A stretch of 32,881 nucleotides of DNA. Origin: Prevotella sp. UBA5387 (lineage in GTDB: Bacteria > Bacteroidota > Bacteroidia > Bacteroidales > Bacteroidaceae). Shown piece by piece: positions 24,958 to 32,881 of this stretch (positions are counted from its first letter, which is position 1; every line of letters starts with the position of its first letter). Made by a program: the position numbers and the translations under genes. The notes under the pieces are model-generated. The model ran no database searches. It saw only the letters and a list, made by a program, of their open reading frames with translations, and had not been told where the DNA came from. The stretch is taken from contig DHOP01000102.1 of assembly GCA_002407775.1 (NCBI GenBank), positions 1 to 32,881 of the forward strand. The letters run 5' to 3'.

Positions 24958-25225
24958 CTTTTGCTAAGAATTTTTCTTTCGAATCGAAAAATCTATAAAT
25001 GGAGTAGGGGAATAAAGTGGATTTTTTTATTCAATTAAAAGTGTGGTTTTCTGAAACTTAAATGAATACTTCGTTGCTATGACTGAAGTCGAAAATTGAT
25101 ATCTAAAATAGCCTTGGTTGTTATGAAAAATTGTGATTCTAGAATTATTAAACTAAGATGGGCACTTAGTCGAAAAGTGGATGTTTGGCTACATGTGGCG
25201 TAAATACATCTCTAAAGTATATGCT
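24958..25225. other. Intergenic stretch with no recognisable gene
   Basis: AT-rich DNA between the tRNA promoter and the beta-barrel gene. I see no coding sequence, repeat or strong hairpin in it. Confidence 0.5.
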
Positions 25226-25945
25226 TTATAATTTATTGATATCAAATTTGTATTCTACTGAAAGCACAAGAGCACGATTGTTACCATCTAAATCGACTGA
25301 AGACTTGTAGAGTTTGGACACCCCTAGCATGTAGCGAGCATCTAAAATAACATTCTGATATTCATAGGAGATGCCAAAGGGTATTGCTAGGTCGATATTA
25401 TTAAAAGCAGTTTTTTTTAGGCTTGTCTTGTCTGTTGTCGGTTGATATGTGTAGCTCCCGTCTTTACCGATTGTCACCTTCGTCTTTTCGTACTTCAGTC
25501 GATTATCTAAAAGCCAAGATGCCTGAAAACCAAAGTTAATGGCTAAACCATTAGCTACATAGCAATGGGCGAGGATTGGTACCCCCAAATATTGCAAGTG
25601 AAGGCGCTGGTTTCTGGTTACAGTATATTCTCCTGGGGTTGCTTTAGATAAATCGGTATCATCATAAGATGCTCCCATTTGTTGATAATGAACTCCAGCT
25701 GACAATGCAAAAAACTCGTTGAATTGATATTGGGCATCCGCTCCGACCATCATTCCAGCTTTAGACTTGCTGTTTGAAAGCAGCAATTCATTGCTTGCGT
25801 TTACCGAAAATATATTCTGATCATTACTTATCTTAGCTAATGTGACACCTATGCTTGGAATAACACTGAATGTACCAGAAGGAGCTTGTGCGCAAATATT
25901 GTTTGTGGCTACAATGAAAGCAAAGAAAATGAGTATACGTTTCAT
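25226..25945 (-). CDS. Outer-membrane beta-barrel protein (PorT-like)
   Basis: 239 residues with a signal peptide (ending NNICAQ). The mature part shows alternating strands typical of the 8-stranded OMP_b-brl_2/PorT-like family: GMMVGADAQYQFNEFFALS, AGVHYQQMGASY, LQYLGVPILAHCYV, AINFGFQASWLLDNR, ISYEYQNVILDARYMLGVSK and a C-terminal strand LVLSVEYKFDINKL. It sits in the outer membrane; substrate or role is unknown. Divergent from murF-alr. No clean promoter box is visible. Confidence 0.85.
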   Translation of the reverse strand: MKRILIFFAFIVATNNICAQAPSGTFSVIPSIGVTLAKISNDQNIFSVNASNELLLSNSKSKAGMMVGADAQYQFNEFFALSAGVHYQQMGASYDDTDLSKATPGEYTVTRNQRLHLQYLGVPILAHCYVANGLAINFGFQASWLLDNRLKYEKTKVTIGKDGSYTYQPTTDKTSLKKTAFNNIDLAIPFGISYEYQNVILDARYMLGVSKLYKSSVDLDGNNRALVLSVEYKFDINKL

Positions 25946-26045
25946 ATTTTTGAGGTTTTATAGATTGAACGAGTGGTCTTGCATTCATATTGTATTTAGG
26001 TCACATTTTTTAAACGTTTTACTTCTAAACTCTCCCTATTTTTGC

Positions 26046-26054
26046 TACCTTTGC
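26046..26054 (+). promoter_or_regulatory. -7 box for murF-alr
   Basis: TACCTTTGC, an exact TAnnTTTGC, 21 nt before the ATG at 26076. The -33 position has only TTTT. Confidence 0.6.
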
Positions 26055-26075
26055 ATATATTTTTAAGCAAGGATT

Positions 26076-28553
26076 ATGACTTATTCCATTGAAAGAGTCG
26101 CCACCCTTATCGGTGCGCGTTGTTATGGCGAACAAAATGCGATGATAGGCTTCCTGCTTACCGACAGTCGCTCTTTGTGTTTTCCCGAAGAAACATTGTT
26201 CTTTGCGCTCAAGTCTCAGCGCAACGATGGCCACAACTACATTCCCGAACTCTATCGTCGGGGTGTGAAAAACTTTGTAGTAACTACCGTTCCATCCGAT
26301 TGGACGACCAAATATGATCATGCTAACTTCCTTCAAGTTACAGACACATTGAAAGCTTTGCAGCGTTTGGCAGAGCGTCATCGTGATGAATTTGACGTCC
26401 CGATCGTTGGAATTACGGGTAGTAACGGAAAGACGATGGTGAAAGAGTGGTTGAATCAACTCATGTCACCTGAAATGAAGGTAACACGTAGTCCACGTAG
26501 TTTCAATTCGCAGATAGGTGTCCCTCTCTCCGTGTGGCTCTTGGATAAACAGACAAAGTTAGGAATTTTCGAGGCAGGCATTAGTCAACCAGGAGAGATG
26601 CTGGCCTTACGTGATATCATTCAACCTACCATTGCTGTACTGACAAACCTTGGTGCTGCACACCAAGAAAACTTTACGTCTGTTGAAGATAAGGCAGGGG
26701 AGAAGTCTATACTCTTCCATGACGCTAAAACTATAGTATATCCTTGTGACGACGAAGCGGTGTCTAGTGTTGTTGCCAGTATGAACTATGGAGGAGAGAA
26801 ACTTTGCTGGTCAACCAAAGACCATCATGCTCCAATGTTTGTCAAGAGTATCGAAAAGAAAGATACGGCTACTACCATAACTTATATATATAATAGTGGG
26901 CAGGAAAATTGGTATAGTATCCCATTTATTGACAACGCCTCGATTACTTGTTCCATTGTATGTGCAACTATTGCTTTACGATTAGGATTAGAAACAGAGA
27001 AGCTTGACGTGCGCATGATGCAGTTAGAACCTGTTGCTATGCGTCTTGAAGTGAAGGAAGGAAGACATGGTTGCACGCTTATCAATGATTCTTACAATTC
27101 TGACATCAATTCCCTTGATATTGCCCTAGACTTCATGGCGCGTCGCCCTGATCACCAAGGTCGTAGTCGCGCATTAATTCTGAGTGATATTTTCCAAAGT
27201 GGTGAAGATCCCGCTATGCTCTACAAGGAGGTCAACGAGTTGTGTTTAATGCGTGGAGTTGAAAAGTTCATTGGCATTGGACAAGAGATTTCGTCACTTG
27301 CCAATGAAATTTCTATAGCTAACAAGTTTTTTTTCTCTTCTGTTGAAGAGTTTATTCAAAGTGATGTTTTCAAGGGTTTACGCAATGAAGTCATTCTGTT
27401 AAAGGGTGCAAGGCAGTTTGGATTCGACCAAATTACTGAGTTGTTGGTTCAAAAAGTACATGAGACTGTCTTGGAAGTGAACCTTGGTGCAATGGTGAAA
27501 AACCTGAATTTTTATCGTTCTTTCCTTAAGCCAGAAACGAAATTGGTCTGCATGATCAAAGCCGATGCTTATGGTGCAGGCAGTATTGAGGTAGCAAAGA
27601 CATTACAAGACCACCGAGTGGATTACCTTGCTGTAGCCGTTGCAGACGAGGGAGCGATGCTTCGCGGTCATGGAATTACAAGCAATATCATGGTTATGAA
27701 CCCAGAACTTTCGGCTTTTAAGACCATGTTTGATTATGACTTGGAGCCCGAGGTATATTCTTTCCGTCTGCTTGACGCGCTTATCAAAGCCGCAGAGAAA
27801 GAGGGAATTACTGGATACCCTGTTCATATCAAACTTGATACAGGGATGCATCGTTTAGGATTTAATCCTAATGATGACATGGATGAACTGATAAAGCGAC
27901 TCAAACAAACCAACGCAATTATTCCTCGGTCAGTATTTTCTCATTTTGTTGGTGCGGACGAGGACCGTTTCGATGAATTTTCGGCAGAACAATTTGAAAT
28001 ATTCGATAATGCGAGCAAATATTTGCAAGCACACTTCGAGCATAAGATACTACGTCATATAGATAATTCAGCTGGTATTGAGCACTTCCCGGAACGGCAG
28101 CTTGACATGTGTCGTTTGGGTCTAGGTCTATATGGAGTGGACAGTCGTACAAATCAAATTATCAATAACGTATCAACCCTTAAGACTACCATTTTACAAA
28201 TCCGTCATGTGCAAGCTAACGAAACAGTCGGATATAGTCGTAAGGGAACCTTGACCCACGATAGTATTATTGCTGCCCTCCCCATCGGTTATGCCGATGG
28301 TTTGAATAGACATCTTGGTAATCGGCATGGCTATTGCTTGGTCAACGGTCAGAGAGCTGAGTATGTGGGTAATATTTGCATGGACGTTGCCATGATTGAT
28401 GTGACAGATATCCCCTGCAAAGAAGGAGATACCGTAGAAATCTTCGGTGATAATCTGCTAGTGACTGTACTTTCAGACCAACTAGAAACCATTCCTTATG
28501 AGGTGTTGACAGGCATCAGCAACCGTGTGAAACGAGTCTATTTCCAGGACTGA
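26076..28553 (+). CDS. Bifunctional MurF ligase / alanine racemase
   Basis: 825-residue fusion found across Bacteroidota. The N-terminal half (about 1-455) is UDP-MurNAc-tripeptide:D-Ala-D-Ala ligase, with ATP-binding GITGSNGKTMVKEW near residue 113, FNSQIGVPLSVW and NDSYNSDINSLDIAL. The C-terminal half (about 460-825) is a PLP-dependent alanine racemase, with the PLP lysine K495 in MIKADAYGAG, IKLDTGMHRLGF and the catalytic-Tyr region ETVGYSRKGTL. Together they make D-alanine and add D-Ala-D-Ala to the peptidoglycan precursor. In some Bacteroidota fusions the MurF half is thought to be degenerate; here the P-loop is intact. Monocistronic as far as seen. Confidence 0.95.
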   Translation: MTYSIERVATLIGARCYGEQNAMIGFLLTDSRSLCFPEETLFFALKSQRNDGHNYIPELYRRGVKNFVVTTVPSDWTTKYDHANFLQVTDTLKALQRLAERHRDEFDVPIVGITGSNGKTMVKEWLNQLMSPEMKVTRSPRSFNSQIGVPLSVWLLDKQTKLGIFEAGISQPGEMLALRDIIQPTIAVLTNLGAAHQENFTSVEDKAGEKSILFHDAKTIVYPCDDEAVSSVVASMNYGGEKLCWSTKDHHAPMFVKSIEKKDTATTITYIYNSGQENWYSIPFIDNASITCSIVCATIALRLGLETEKLDVRMMQLEPVAMRLEVKEGRHGCTLINDSYNSDINSLDIALDFMARRPDHQGRSRALILSDIFQSGEDPAMLYKEVNELCLMRGVEKFIGIGQEISSLANEISIANKFFFSSVEEFIQSDVFKGLRNEVILLKGARQFGFDQITELLVQKVHETVLEVNLGAMVKNLNFYRSFLKPETKLVCMIKADAYGAGSIEVAKTLQDHRVDYLAVAVADEGAMLRGHGITSNIMVMNPELSAFKTMFDYDLEPEVYSFRLLDALIKAAEKEGITGYPVHIKLDTGMHRLGFNPNDDMDELIKRLKQTNAIIPRSVFSHFVGADEDRFDEFSAEQFEIFDNASKYLQAHFEHKILRHIDNSAGIEHFPERQLDMCRLGLGLYGVDSRTNQIINNVSTLKTTILQIRHVQANETVGYSRKGTLTHDSIIAALPIGYADGLNRHLGNRHGYCLVNGQRAEYVGNICMDVAMIDVTDIPCKEGDTVEIFGDNLLVTVLSDQLETIPYEVLTGISNRVKRVYFQD

Positions 28554-28588
28554 TATAGGCAAATATTCGAACATTTTATCGTATATTA

Positions 28589-28625
28589 GGTGCAGGTTTA
28601 CAATTATTTATTGTAAATTTGCACC
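28589..28625. promoter_or_regulatory. 16-bp dyad overlapping the promoter of the uronate operon
   Basis: Left arm GGTGCAGGTTTACAAT (28589-28604) and right arm ATTGTAAATTTGCACC (28610-28625) match at 14 of 16 positions around a 5-nt centre. The right arm contains the -7 box. It could be an operator, or a hairpin terminator for murF-alr, though no T-run follows. Confidence 0.65.
28614..28622 (+). promoter_or_regulatory. -7 box of the IIC-kduI-MFS operon
   Basis: TAAATTTGC, an exact TAnnTTTGC, 39 nt before ATG 28662. No -33 TTTG is visible, which would fit a promoter needing an activator. Confidence 0.55.
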
Positions 28626-28661
28626 ATAACGTTATAATGACAATCTATCTATCATCAAATT

Positions 28662-30059
28662 ATGGAAAATGTTTTTAGCTATATTATCAGCTTGGGTGCA
28701 AGTGTGATGATGCCCATTATTTTCACCATTATTGGCTTAAGTATTGGTATGAAGTTTGGCAAAGCCCTAAAATCTGGCCTCTATGTTGGTGTCGGATTTG
28801 TAGGACTCGGTATTGTTACTGCCCTGCTCACGACCAATTTTGGTGATCCTTTGACGCTAATTTCCCAGATTTATCATCTTCGGTTAAATGTCTTTGACAT
28901 GGGTTGGCCAGCAGCAGCGTCCGTGGCCTATAATACTGCGGTTGGTGCTCTTATCATTCCCATTTGCTTGGGTGTCAATTTTCTGATGCTCATTACAAAG
29001 ACTACTCGAACTGTAAATATCGACTTATGGAACTATTGGCATTTTGCTTTCATTGGTGCCGTGGTTTATTTTGTTTTCGATCAGAGTTTGGCTTGGGGTT
29101 ACTTTGCTGCTATCGTTTGCTATATTGTTACGCTTGTTATGGCTGATCTTACTGCCCATAAGTTTCAAAAATACTATCCAAGTCTTGACGGCATCTCCAT
29201 TCCACAGCCTTTCGTCCAAAGTTTCGTGCCATTTGCACTTAGCATCAACTGGTTGCTGGAAAAGATTCCCGGTTTTAAAAAACTTGATATCGACGCAGAA
29301 GGACTCAAGGAAAAATTTGGCGTTCTAGGTGAACCTCTTGTGCTGGGGGTTATTGTCGGTGGCCTAATCGGTATCGTAGCTCAGATGGAATTCAAGAAAG
29401 TGCTTTTCTTAGGTGTTACTATGGGTGCTGTGATGGAACTTATTCCAAGAATCACAAGGCTCTTCATTGACGGTCTTTTGCCAATTTCTGAAAAGACAAA
29501 GGAAATTGTTAACAAGAAGTTTCATGGCAAACAAGTATTCATTGGTATGAGTCCTGCATTGGTAATAGGCCATCCAACCACTTTGGTCGTTACTCTGTTG
29601 CTCATTCCAACTTATCTGATTATGGCCGTAGTTTTGCCAGGAAACCAGTTTTTACCACTGGCATCTCTAGCTGGCCTGTTTTATGTGTTCCCAATGATAT
29701 TGCCTTATACTAATGGTAATGTTGTTCGTTCATACATTATCGGATTTGTTGCACTTCTTGTAGGTTTGTGGTTTGTTACAGACATGGCACCTGATTTTAC
29801 CAAAGCAGCTGCAGCCGTTTATGCCGCAACTGGAGATCAAGCCGCCAAAGTTCCAGAGGGATTTTTAGCCGGTAGCATGGACTTTGCTTCCTCACTTTTT
29901 GGTTATATCATCTATGCAGCTACGAAATACACTAAGTTTATCGGTGCTTCTATTCTCGTCGTTATTACTCTTGTTATGATGATTTGGAACCGTAGAATAA
30001 TCATTAGAGACGAGAAAGCGGCTGCAGCTACTATTTCTACGGATAATTCAGAGAACTAA
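28662..30059 (+). CDS. PTS galactitol-type IIC permease (GatC/SgcC family), orphan
   Basis: 465-residue inner-membrane protein made almost entirely of hydrophobic segments. Family-typical stretches: MPIIFTIIGLSIGMKFGKAL, GVGFVGLGIVTALLTTN, FDMGWPAAASVAYNTAVGAL and KTTRTVNIDLWNYWHFAFIG. These match the GatC-like IIC component of the sugar phosphotransferase system. No IIA, IIB, HPr or enzyme I gene is present in the window, and Bacteroidota generally lack a sugar PTS, so it probably moves its substrate without phosphorylation. First gene of the operon with the KduI-like and ExuT-like genes (17 nt to the next), so a uronate-derived substrate is likely. Confidence 0.88.
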   Translation: MENVFSYIISLGASVMMPIIFTIIGLSIGMKFGKALKSGLYVGVGFVGLGIVTALLTTNFGDPLTLISQIYHLRLNVFDMGWPAAASVAYNTAVGALIIPICLGVNFLMLITKTTRTVNIDLWNYWHFAFIGAVVYFVFDQSLAWGYFAAIVCYIVTLVMADLTAHKFQKYYPSLDGISIPQPFVQSFVPFALSINWLLEKIPGFKKLDIDAEGLKEKFGVLGEPLVLGVIVGGLIGIVAQMEFKKVLFLGVTMGAVMELIPRITRLFIDGLLPISEKTKEIVNKKFHGKQVFIGMSPALVIGHPTTLVVTLLLIPTYLIMAVVLPGNQFLPLASLAGLFYVFPMILPYTNGNVVRSYIIGFVALLVGLWFVTDMAPDFTKAAAAVYAATGDQAAKVPEGFLAGSMDFASSLFGYIIYAATKYTKFIGASILVVITLVMMIWNRRIIIRDEKAAAATISTDNSEN

Positions 30060-30076
30060 TCAATAAATATCGATAT

Positions 30077-31045
30077 ATGAAAAAATCACTATTGACAATT
30101 GCATTGTGCCTGATGGCCGGCTTTGCCATGGCACAGGATTCGTTCAAAGGCTACGAGGCAAAGGCCGAAAATTCTTACACTTATTATAATTTGCATTGGG
30201 CTACCGGTCCAGAGGATGCCAAGCATTATACCACTGACCGCTTGCGCAAGGAGTTCCTCATCGAGAAAGTTTTTGCTCCAGGTGAAGTGAATTGGACCTA
30301 TTCCATGTACGATCGTTTTCTGATTGGTGGAGCTGTGCCCACAACAACCCCGTTAAAACTTGTTTCTATTGCTCCTCTCTATGTTGATGCTAGCAAGGGA
30401 AACGATGGAAGAAACTTGCTAGACAATCGTGAGTTGGGCATCATCAACATAGGCGGTGAAGGTACTGTTACTGTTGATGGTAAAAGCTATACTATGGGAT
30501 TTCAAGATGCTCTTTACATTGGACGTAACGCTAAGGATATTGTTGTCTCAAGCAAGAATGCTGTAGAGCCAGCTAAGTTTTATATGAATTCTGCATGTGC
30601 TCATGCTACTTATCCTACTGTTAAGGTGTCCTTGAAAGATGCCAATAACATTAAAGCAGGTTCAATGAAGGAGAGCAATGACCGCGTTATTCATCAAATG
30701 TTGATTGATGGTGTAGCAGGTGTGCATACATGTCAGTTGCAAATGGGTTTGACCGAATTGAAAGAAGGCTCTGTGTGGAACACAATGCCCGCCCATACTC
30801 ACTGTCGTCGTATGGAGGCATATCTTTATTACAAGGTACCCGCTGGTCAAAAGATTCTTCATGTCATGGGTGAACCTCAAGAAACTCGTCCTATTTGGAT
30901 GAATAATGAGCAGGTGGTCATTTCTCCTCAATGGAGCATTCATTGTGCCGCTGGTACAAGCAATTATACATTTATTTGGGGTATGGCTGGAGAAAACCTC
31001 ATCTACGGTGATATGAACGTAGTTCCTATTCCTAATCTGCAATAA
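30077..31045 (+). CDS. kduI: 5-keto-4-deoxyuronate isomerase (KduI) with a signal peptide
   Basis: 322 residues. KduI converts 5-keto-4-deoxyuronate, released from pectin or glycosaminoglycan lyase products, into 3-deoxy-2,5-diketogluconate. The cupin metal ligands are all present: H240 and H242 in PAHTHCRRME, E247, and H289 in SPQWSIHCAAG, each exactly 44 positions after the zinc ligands of E. coli KduI (196, 198, 203, 245). The extra 44 residues are at the N-terminus and begin with a convincing signal peptide, MKKSLLTIALCLMAGFAMAQ, cleaved at AMA/QD or A/Q. So the enzyme appears to be exported, unlike the cytoplasmic E. coli protein. The ATG at 30077 is the first in frame and lies 17 nt after the IIC stop. 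The catalytic assignment is firm; the location is inferred. Confidence 0.92.
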   Translation: MKKSLLTIALCLMAGFAMAQDSFKGYEAKAENSYTYYNLHWATGPEDAKHYTTDRLRKEFLIEKVFAPGEVNWTYSMYDRFLIGGAVPTTTPLKLVSIAPLYVDASKGNDGRNLLDNRELGIINIGGEGTVTVDGKSYTMGFQDALYIGRNAKDIVVSSKNAVEPAKFYMNSACAHATYPTVKVSLKDANNIKAGSMKESNDRVIHQMLIDGVAGVHTCQLQMGLTELKEGSVWNTMPAHTHCRRMEAYLYYKVPAGQKILHVMGEPQETRPIWMNNEQVVISPQWSIHCAAGTSNYTFIWGMAGENLIYGDMNVVPIPNLQ

Positions 31046-31070
31046 TCAAATACTACTTAAAACATAAATC

Positions 31071-32540
31071 ATGTCTGCTACTCAAATCAATAAAATGTCC
31101 AATTTCCGGTGGGTAATTGTGGGTCTGTTGTTCTTAGCGACTACTGTTAACTATATGGATCGTCAGGTTTTGTCTCTGACGTGGAAAGACTTTATCGCTC
31201 CTGAATTTCATTGGACAGATGATGATTATGGTACAATTACTGGACTCTTCTCTATCTTCTATGCCATAGCTAACCTTTTTGCAGGTAAATTCATCGATAA
31301 GATGGGTACTAAGAGAGGGTATCTTATTGCAATTGGCGTGTGGTCGGTAGGTGCTGTTATGCATGCCGGATGTGGCTGGTTGGCAATGCAAATAGAAGGT
31401 TACGAATCTCTTGAGGCACTAAGAATGGTTCAGGCAGGAAGTGTTGCTGCTGTCAGCATCGCAACTGTAAGTGTCTGGTTGTTCCTCTCTTGTCGCTTGA
31501 TACTTGCCATTGGTGAGGCGGGAAACTTCCCTGCCGCTATCAAAGTGACTGCTGAGTACTTTCCCAAAAAAGACCGTGCTTTTGCAACCTCAATCTTTAA
31601 TAGTGGTGCTTCGATTGGTGCGCTTGCCGCACCGGCAACCATTCCACTAATTGCTCGTGCATTGGGATGGGAGATGGCATTTATTATAATAGGTGTGCTT
31701 GGCTTCTTTTGGATGGGACTCTGGATTTGGCTTTACGATAAACCTTCTAAAAATAAGTTTGTAAGCAAAGCAGAGTTAGCTTATATTGAGCAAGACAATG
31801 AGGATGGAACACTAACTGAAGATTCCAGTATAGTTGGAACAGAAGAAAAAGAAGAGAAAACAATTGGTTTTTTAAAGTGCTTTTCCTTCCGTCAGACTTG
31901 GTCGTTCGTCACTGGTAAATTCCTTACTGATGGTGTTTGGTGGTTCTTCCTTTTCTGGGCTCCAGCTTATTTCTCCGATCAGTATGGCTACACAAGTGAT
32001 TCCAAGATGGCTATAATGCTAATCTTTACACTTTATGCTATAGTTACTGTACTAAGTATCGGAGGCGGATATCTGCCTACATATTTCGTTGAAAAGAAAG
32101 GCATGAATCCCTATATTGGCAGAATGCGTGCTATGCTGATCTTTGCTTGTTTCCCTATTTTAGGCTTATTGGCTCAGCCGCTTGGCACATTCAGCCCTTG
32201 GTGGCCTGCAGTAATTATTGGTCTTTTAGGTGCCGGGCATCAGGCTTGGTCAGCAAACCTCTACACAACAGTGAGTGATATGTTCCCTAAGTCGACGGTT
32301 GCGACTATCACTGGTATTGGTGCAATGGCTGGTGGTGTTGGCTCGTTCCTTATCAATAAGGGTTCTGGTGCTCTTTTCACATATGCAGAAGGACAAGGGG
32401 CTGCTTTCAGCTTCATGGGTTTTGACGGTAAACCGGCCGGATACATGATAATTTTCTGTATTTGTTCAGTAGCTTACCTTTTGGGTTGGTGCATTATGAA
32501 GTTGCTAGTTCCCAAATACAAACCTATCATTGTAGACTAA
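31071..32540 (+). CDS. MFS transporter, hexuronate (ExuT-like, ACS family)
   Basis: 489-residue major facilitator with about 12 transmembrane segments. Family motifs: VNYMDRQVLSLTWKDFIAPE in TM1, LFAGKFIDKMGTKRGYL in the TM2-3 loop, GEAGNFPAAIKVTAEYFPKK, and FNSGASIGALAAPATIPLI. These are the marks of the anion:cation symporter group that includes ExuT and glucarate carriers. There is an extra hydrophobic segment around residues 105-145 and a charged central loop (EDGTLTEDSS...EEKEEK). It probably imports a hexuronate or the product of the neighbouring KduI with protons. Last gene of the operon, 25 nt after kduI. Confidence 0.9.
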   Translation: MSATQINKMSNFRWVIVGLLFLATTVNYMDRQVLSLTWKDFIAPEFHWTDDDYGTITGLFSIFYAIANLFAGKFIDKMGTKRGYLIAIGVWSVGAVMHAGCGWLAMQIEGYESLEALRMVQAGSVAAVSIATVSVWLFLSCRLILAIGEAGNFPAAIKVTAEYFPKKDRAFATSIFNSGASIGALAAPATIPLIARALGWEMAFIIIGVLGFFWMGLWIWLYDKPSKNKFVSKAELAYIEQDNEDGTLTEDSSIVGTEEKEEKTIGFLKCFSFRQTWSFVTGKFLTDGVWWFFLFWAPAYFSDQYGYTSDSKMAIMLIFTLYAIVTVLSIGGGYLPTYFVEKKGMNPYIGRMRAMLIFACFPILGLLAQPLGTFSPWWPAVIIGLLGAGHQAWSANLYTTVSDMFPKSTVATITGIGAMAGGVGSFLINKGSGALFTYAEGQGAAFSFMGFDGKPAGYMIIFCICSVAYLLGWCIMKLLVPKYKPIIVD

Positions 32541-32566
32541 TTATTCGATAGAAAATTAAATTTAAT

Positions 32567-32602
32567 TGCGCGGTAAAGCTTTATGTTTTATCGCGCATTT
32601 TT
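32567..32602 (+). terminator. Intrinsic terminator of the uronate operon
   Basis: TGCGCGGTAAA (32567-32577) pairs with TTTATCGCGCA (32587-32597) over 11 bp with one G-U pair, followed by TTTTT. A textbook Rho-independent terminator 27 nt after the MFS stop. Confidence 0.92.
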
Positions 32603-32835
32603 CTATATTTCAGATACTTATAGTATTAATTCCAAATTATTAGTGTATAGTAAATTCTTCTTGAGTAGGGAAGGGGACTGAAACTTCTTTGGTATATTGT
32701 ATAGACTAAATAATATAATCACTTTTCGTTCACTATGAAAATTTTTCGTGTCATTTGAAGTCTGAAATTTCCAAATTTCATACATTTTTTAGAGATTAAT
32801 CAATAGTGGTCTTATGAAAGGATATGAATGATGCT
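32603..32835. other. AT-rich intergenic stretch, no gene seen
   Basis: No convincing coding sequence, promoter or hairpin between the terminator and the terminal repeat. Confidence 0.4.
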
Positions 32836-32881
32836 GCGATTAGTATCTAAAGGCATTGCGATTAGTATCTAAAGGCATTGC
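32836..32881 (+). repeat. Start of a tandem array, 22-bp unit, cut by the window edge
   Basis: Two perfect copies of a 22-bp unit (GC followed by GATTAGTATCTAAAGGCATT) at 32836-32857 and 32858-32879, then GC of a possible third. The sequence is unrelated to the 22-bp arrays at 5678 and 16494, but the period is the same. Confidence 0.85.

Noticed and set aside
26025..26459. 144-codon minus-strand frame overlapping the start of murF-alr
   Set aside because: It is a shadow of the MurF domain, whose plus-strand motifs are intact.
28662..30059. A complete phosphotransferase sugar uptake system
   Set aside because: Only the IIC permease is present; no IIA, IIB, HPr or enzyme I reading frame was found nearby.
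32515..32530. Fourth copy of the ACCTATCATT motif
   Set aside because: It is inside the MFS gene, encodes conserved C-terminal residues and lacks the leading C, so it is probably chance.

Overview
This looks like chromosomal DNA of a Bacteroidales bacterium, most likely Prevotellaceae (Prevotella sensu lato). The reasons are the many Bacteroidota-type promoters (TTTG or TTG, about 20 nt, then TAnnTTTGC), a fused MurF-alanine racemase, PorT-like and DUF4421 outer-membrane proteins, signal peptides ending at Ala-Gln, and little Shine-Dalgarno sequence. No phage, insertion sequence or CRISPR array is visible.

Layout. (1) 1-5.8 kb: a HAD phosphatase, a Wzx-type flippase, a GT2 glycosyltransferase, a secreted calcineurin-like phosphoesterase, and a broken glycerophosphodiester phosphodiesterase gene that ends in a tandem array of 22-bp repeats. 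(2) 6.1-9.8 kb: gmd-fcl-ugd, giving GDP-L-fucose and UDP-glucuronate, closed by a hairpin. (3) 9.8-16.2 kb, minus strand: a secreted DUF362 protein; then a run of an oxidoreductase, DUF4421 protein, DUF1460 amidase-like protein, RhaM-family mutarotase, Y-family DNA polymerase and a 53-residue protein. (4) 16.3-17.1 kb: a second 22-bp repeat array of the same family, and a Bcp peroxiredoxin. (5) 17.3-20.5 kb: rfbB-manC-manA. ManA and ManC supply GDP-mannose for Gmd/Fcl; phosphomannomutase is not in the window. (6) 20.6-24.5 kb: a three-gene operon of exported proteins including a His-Me nuclease, divergent from a small AraC-type regulator with an AT-hook-like tail. (7) 24.5-25 kb: tRNA-Ser(GCU) and tRNA-Glu(CUC) with promoter and terminator, plus a decayed tRNA-Glu 3' half. 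(8) 25.2-28.6 kb: an outer-membrane beta-barrel protein and murF-alr. (9) 28.6-32.6 kb: an operon of an orphan PTS-type IIC permease, a KduI with a signal peptide, and an ExuT-like MFS transporter, with a large dyad over its promoter and a strong terminator. The window ends inside a third, unrelated tandem repeat that also has a 22-bp period.

Most genes are conserved housekeeping or envelope genes. The most unusual content is the uronate operon with an apparently exported KduI and a PTS permease lacking its phosphotransfer partners, the 22-bp repeat arrays, the small protein paired with the Y-family polymerase, and the tRNA scar.
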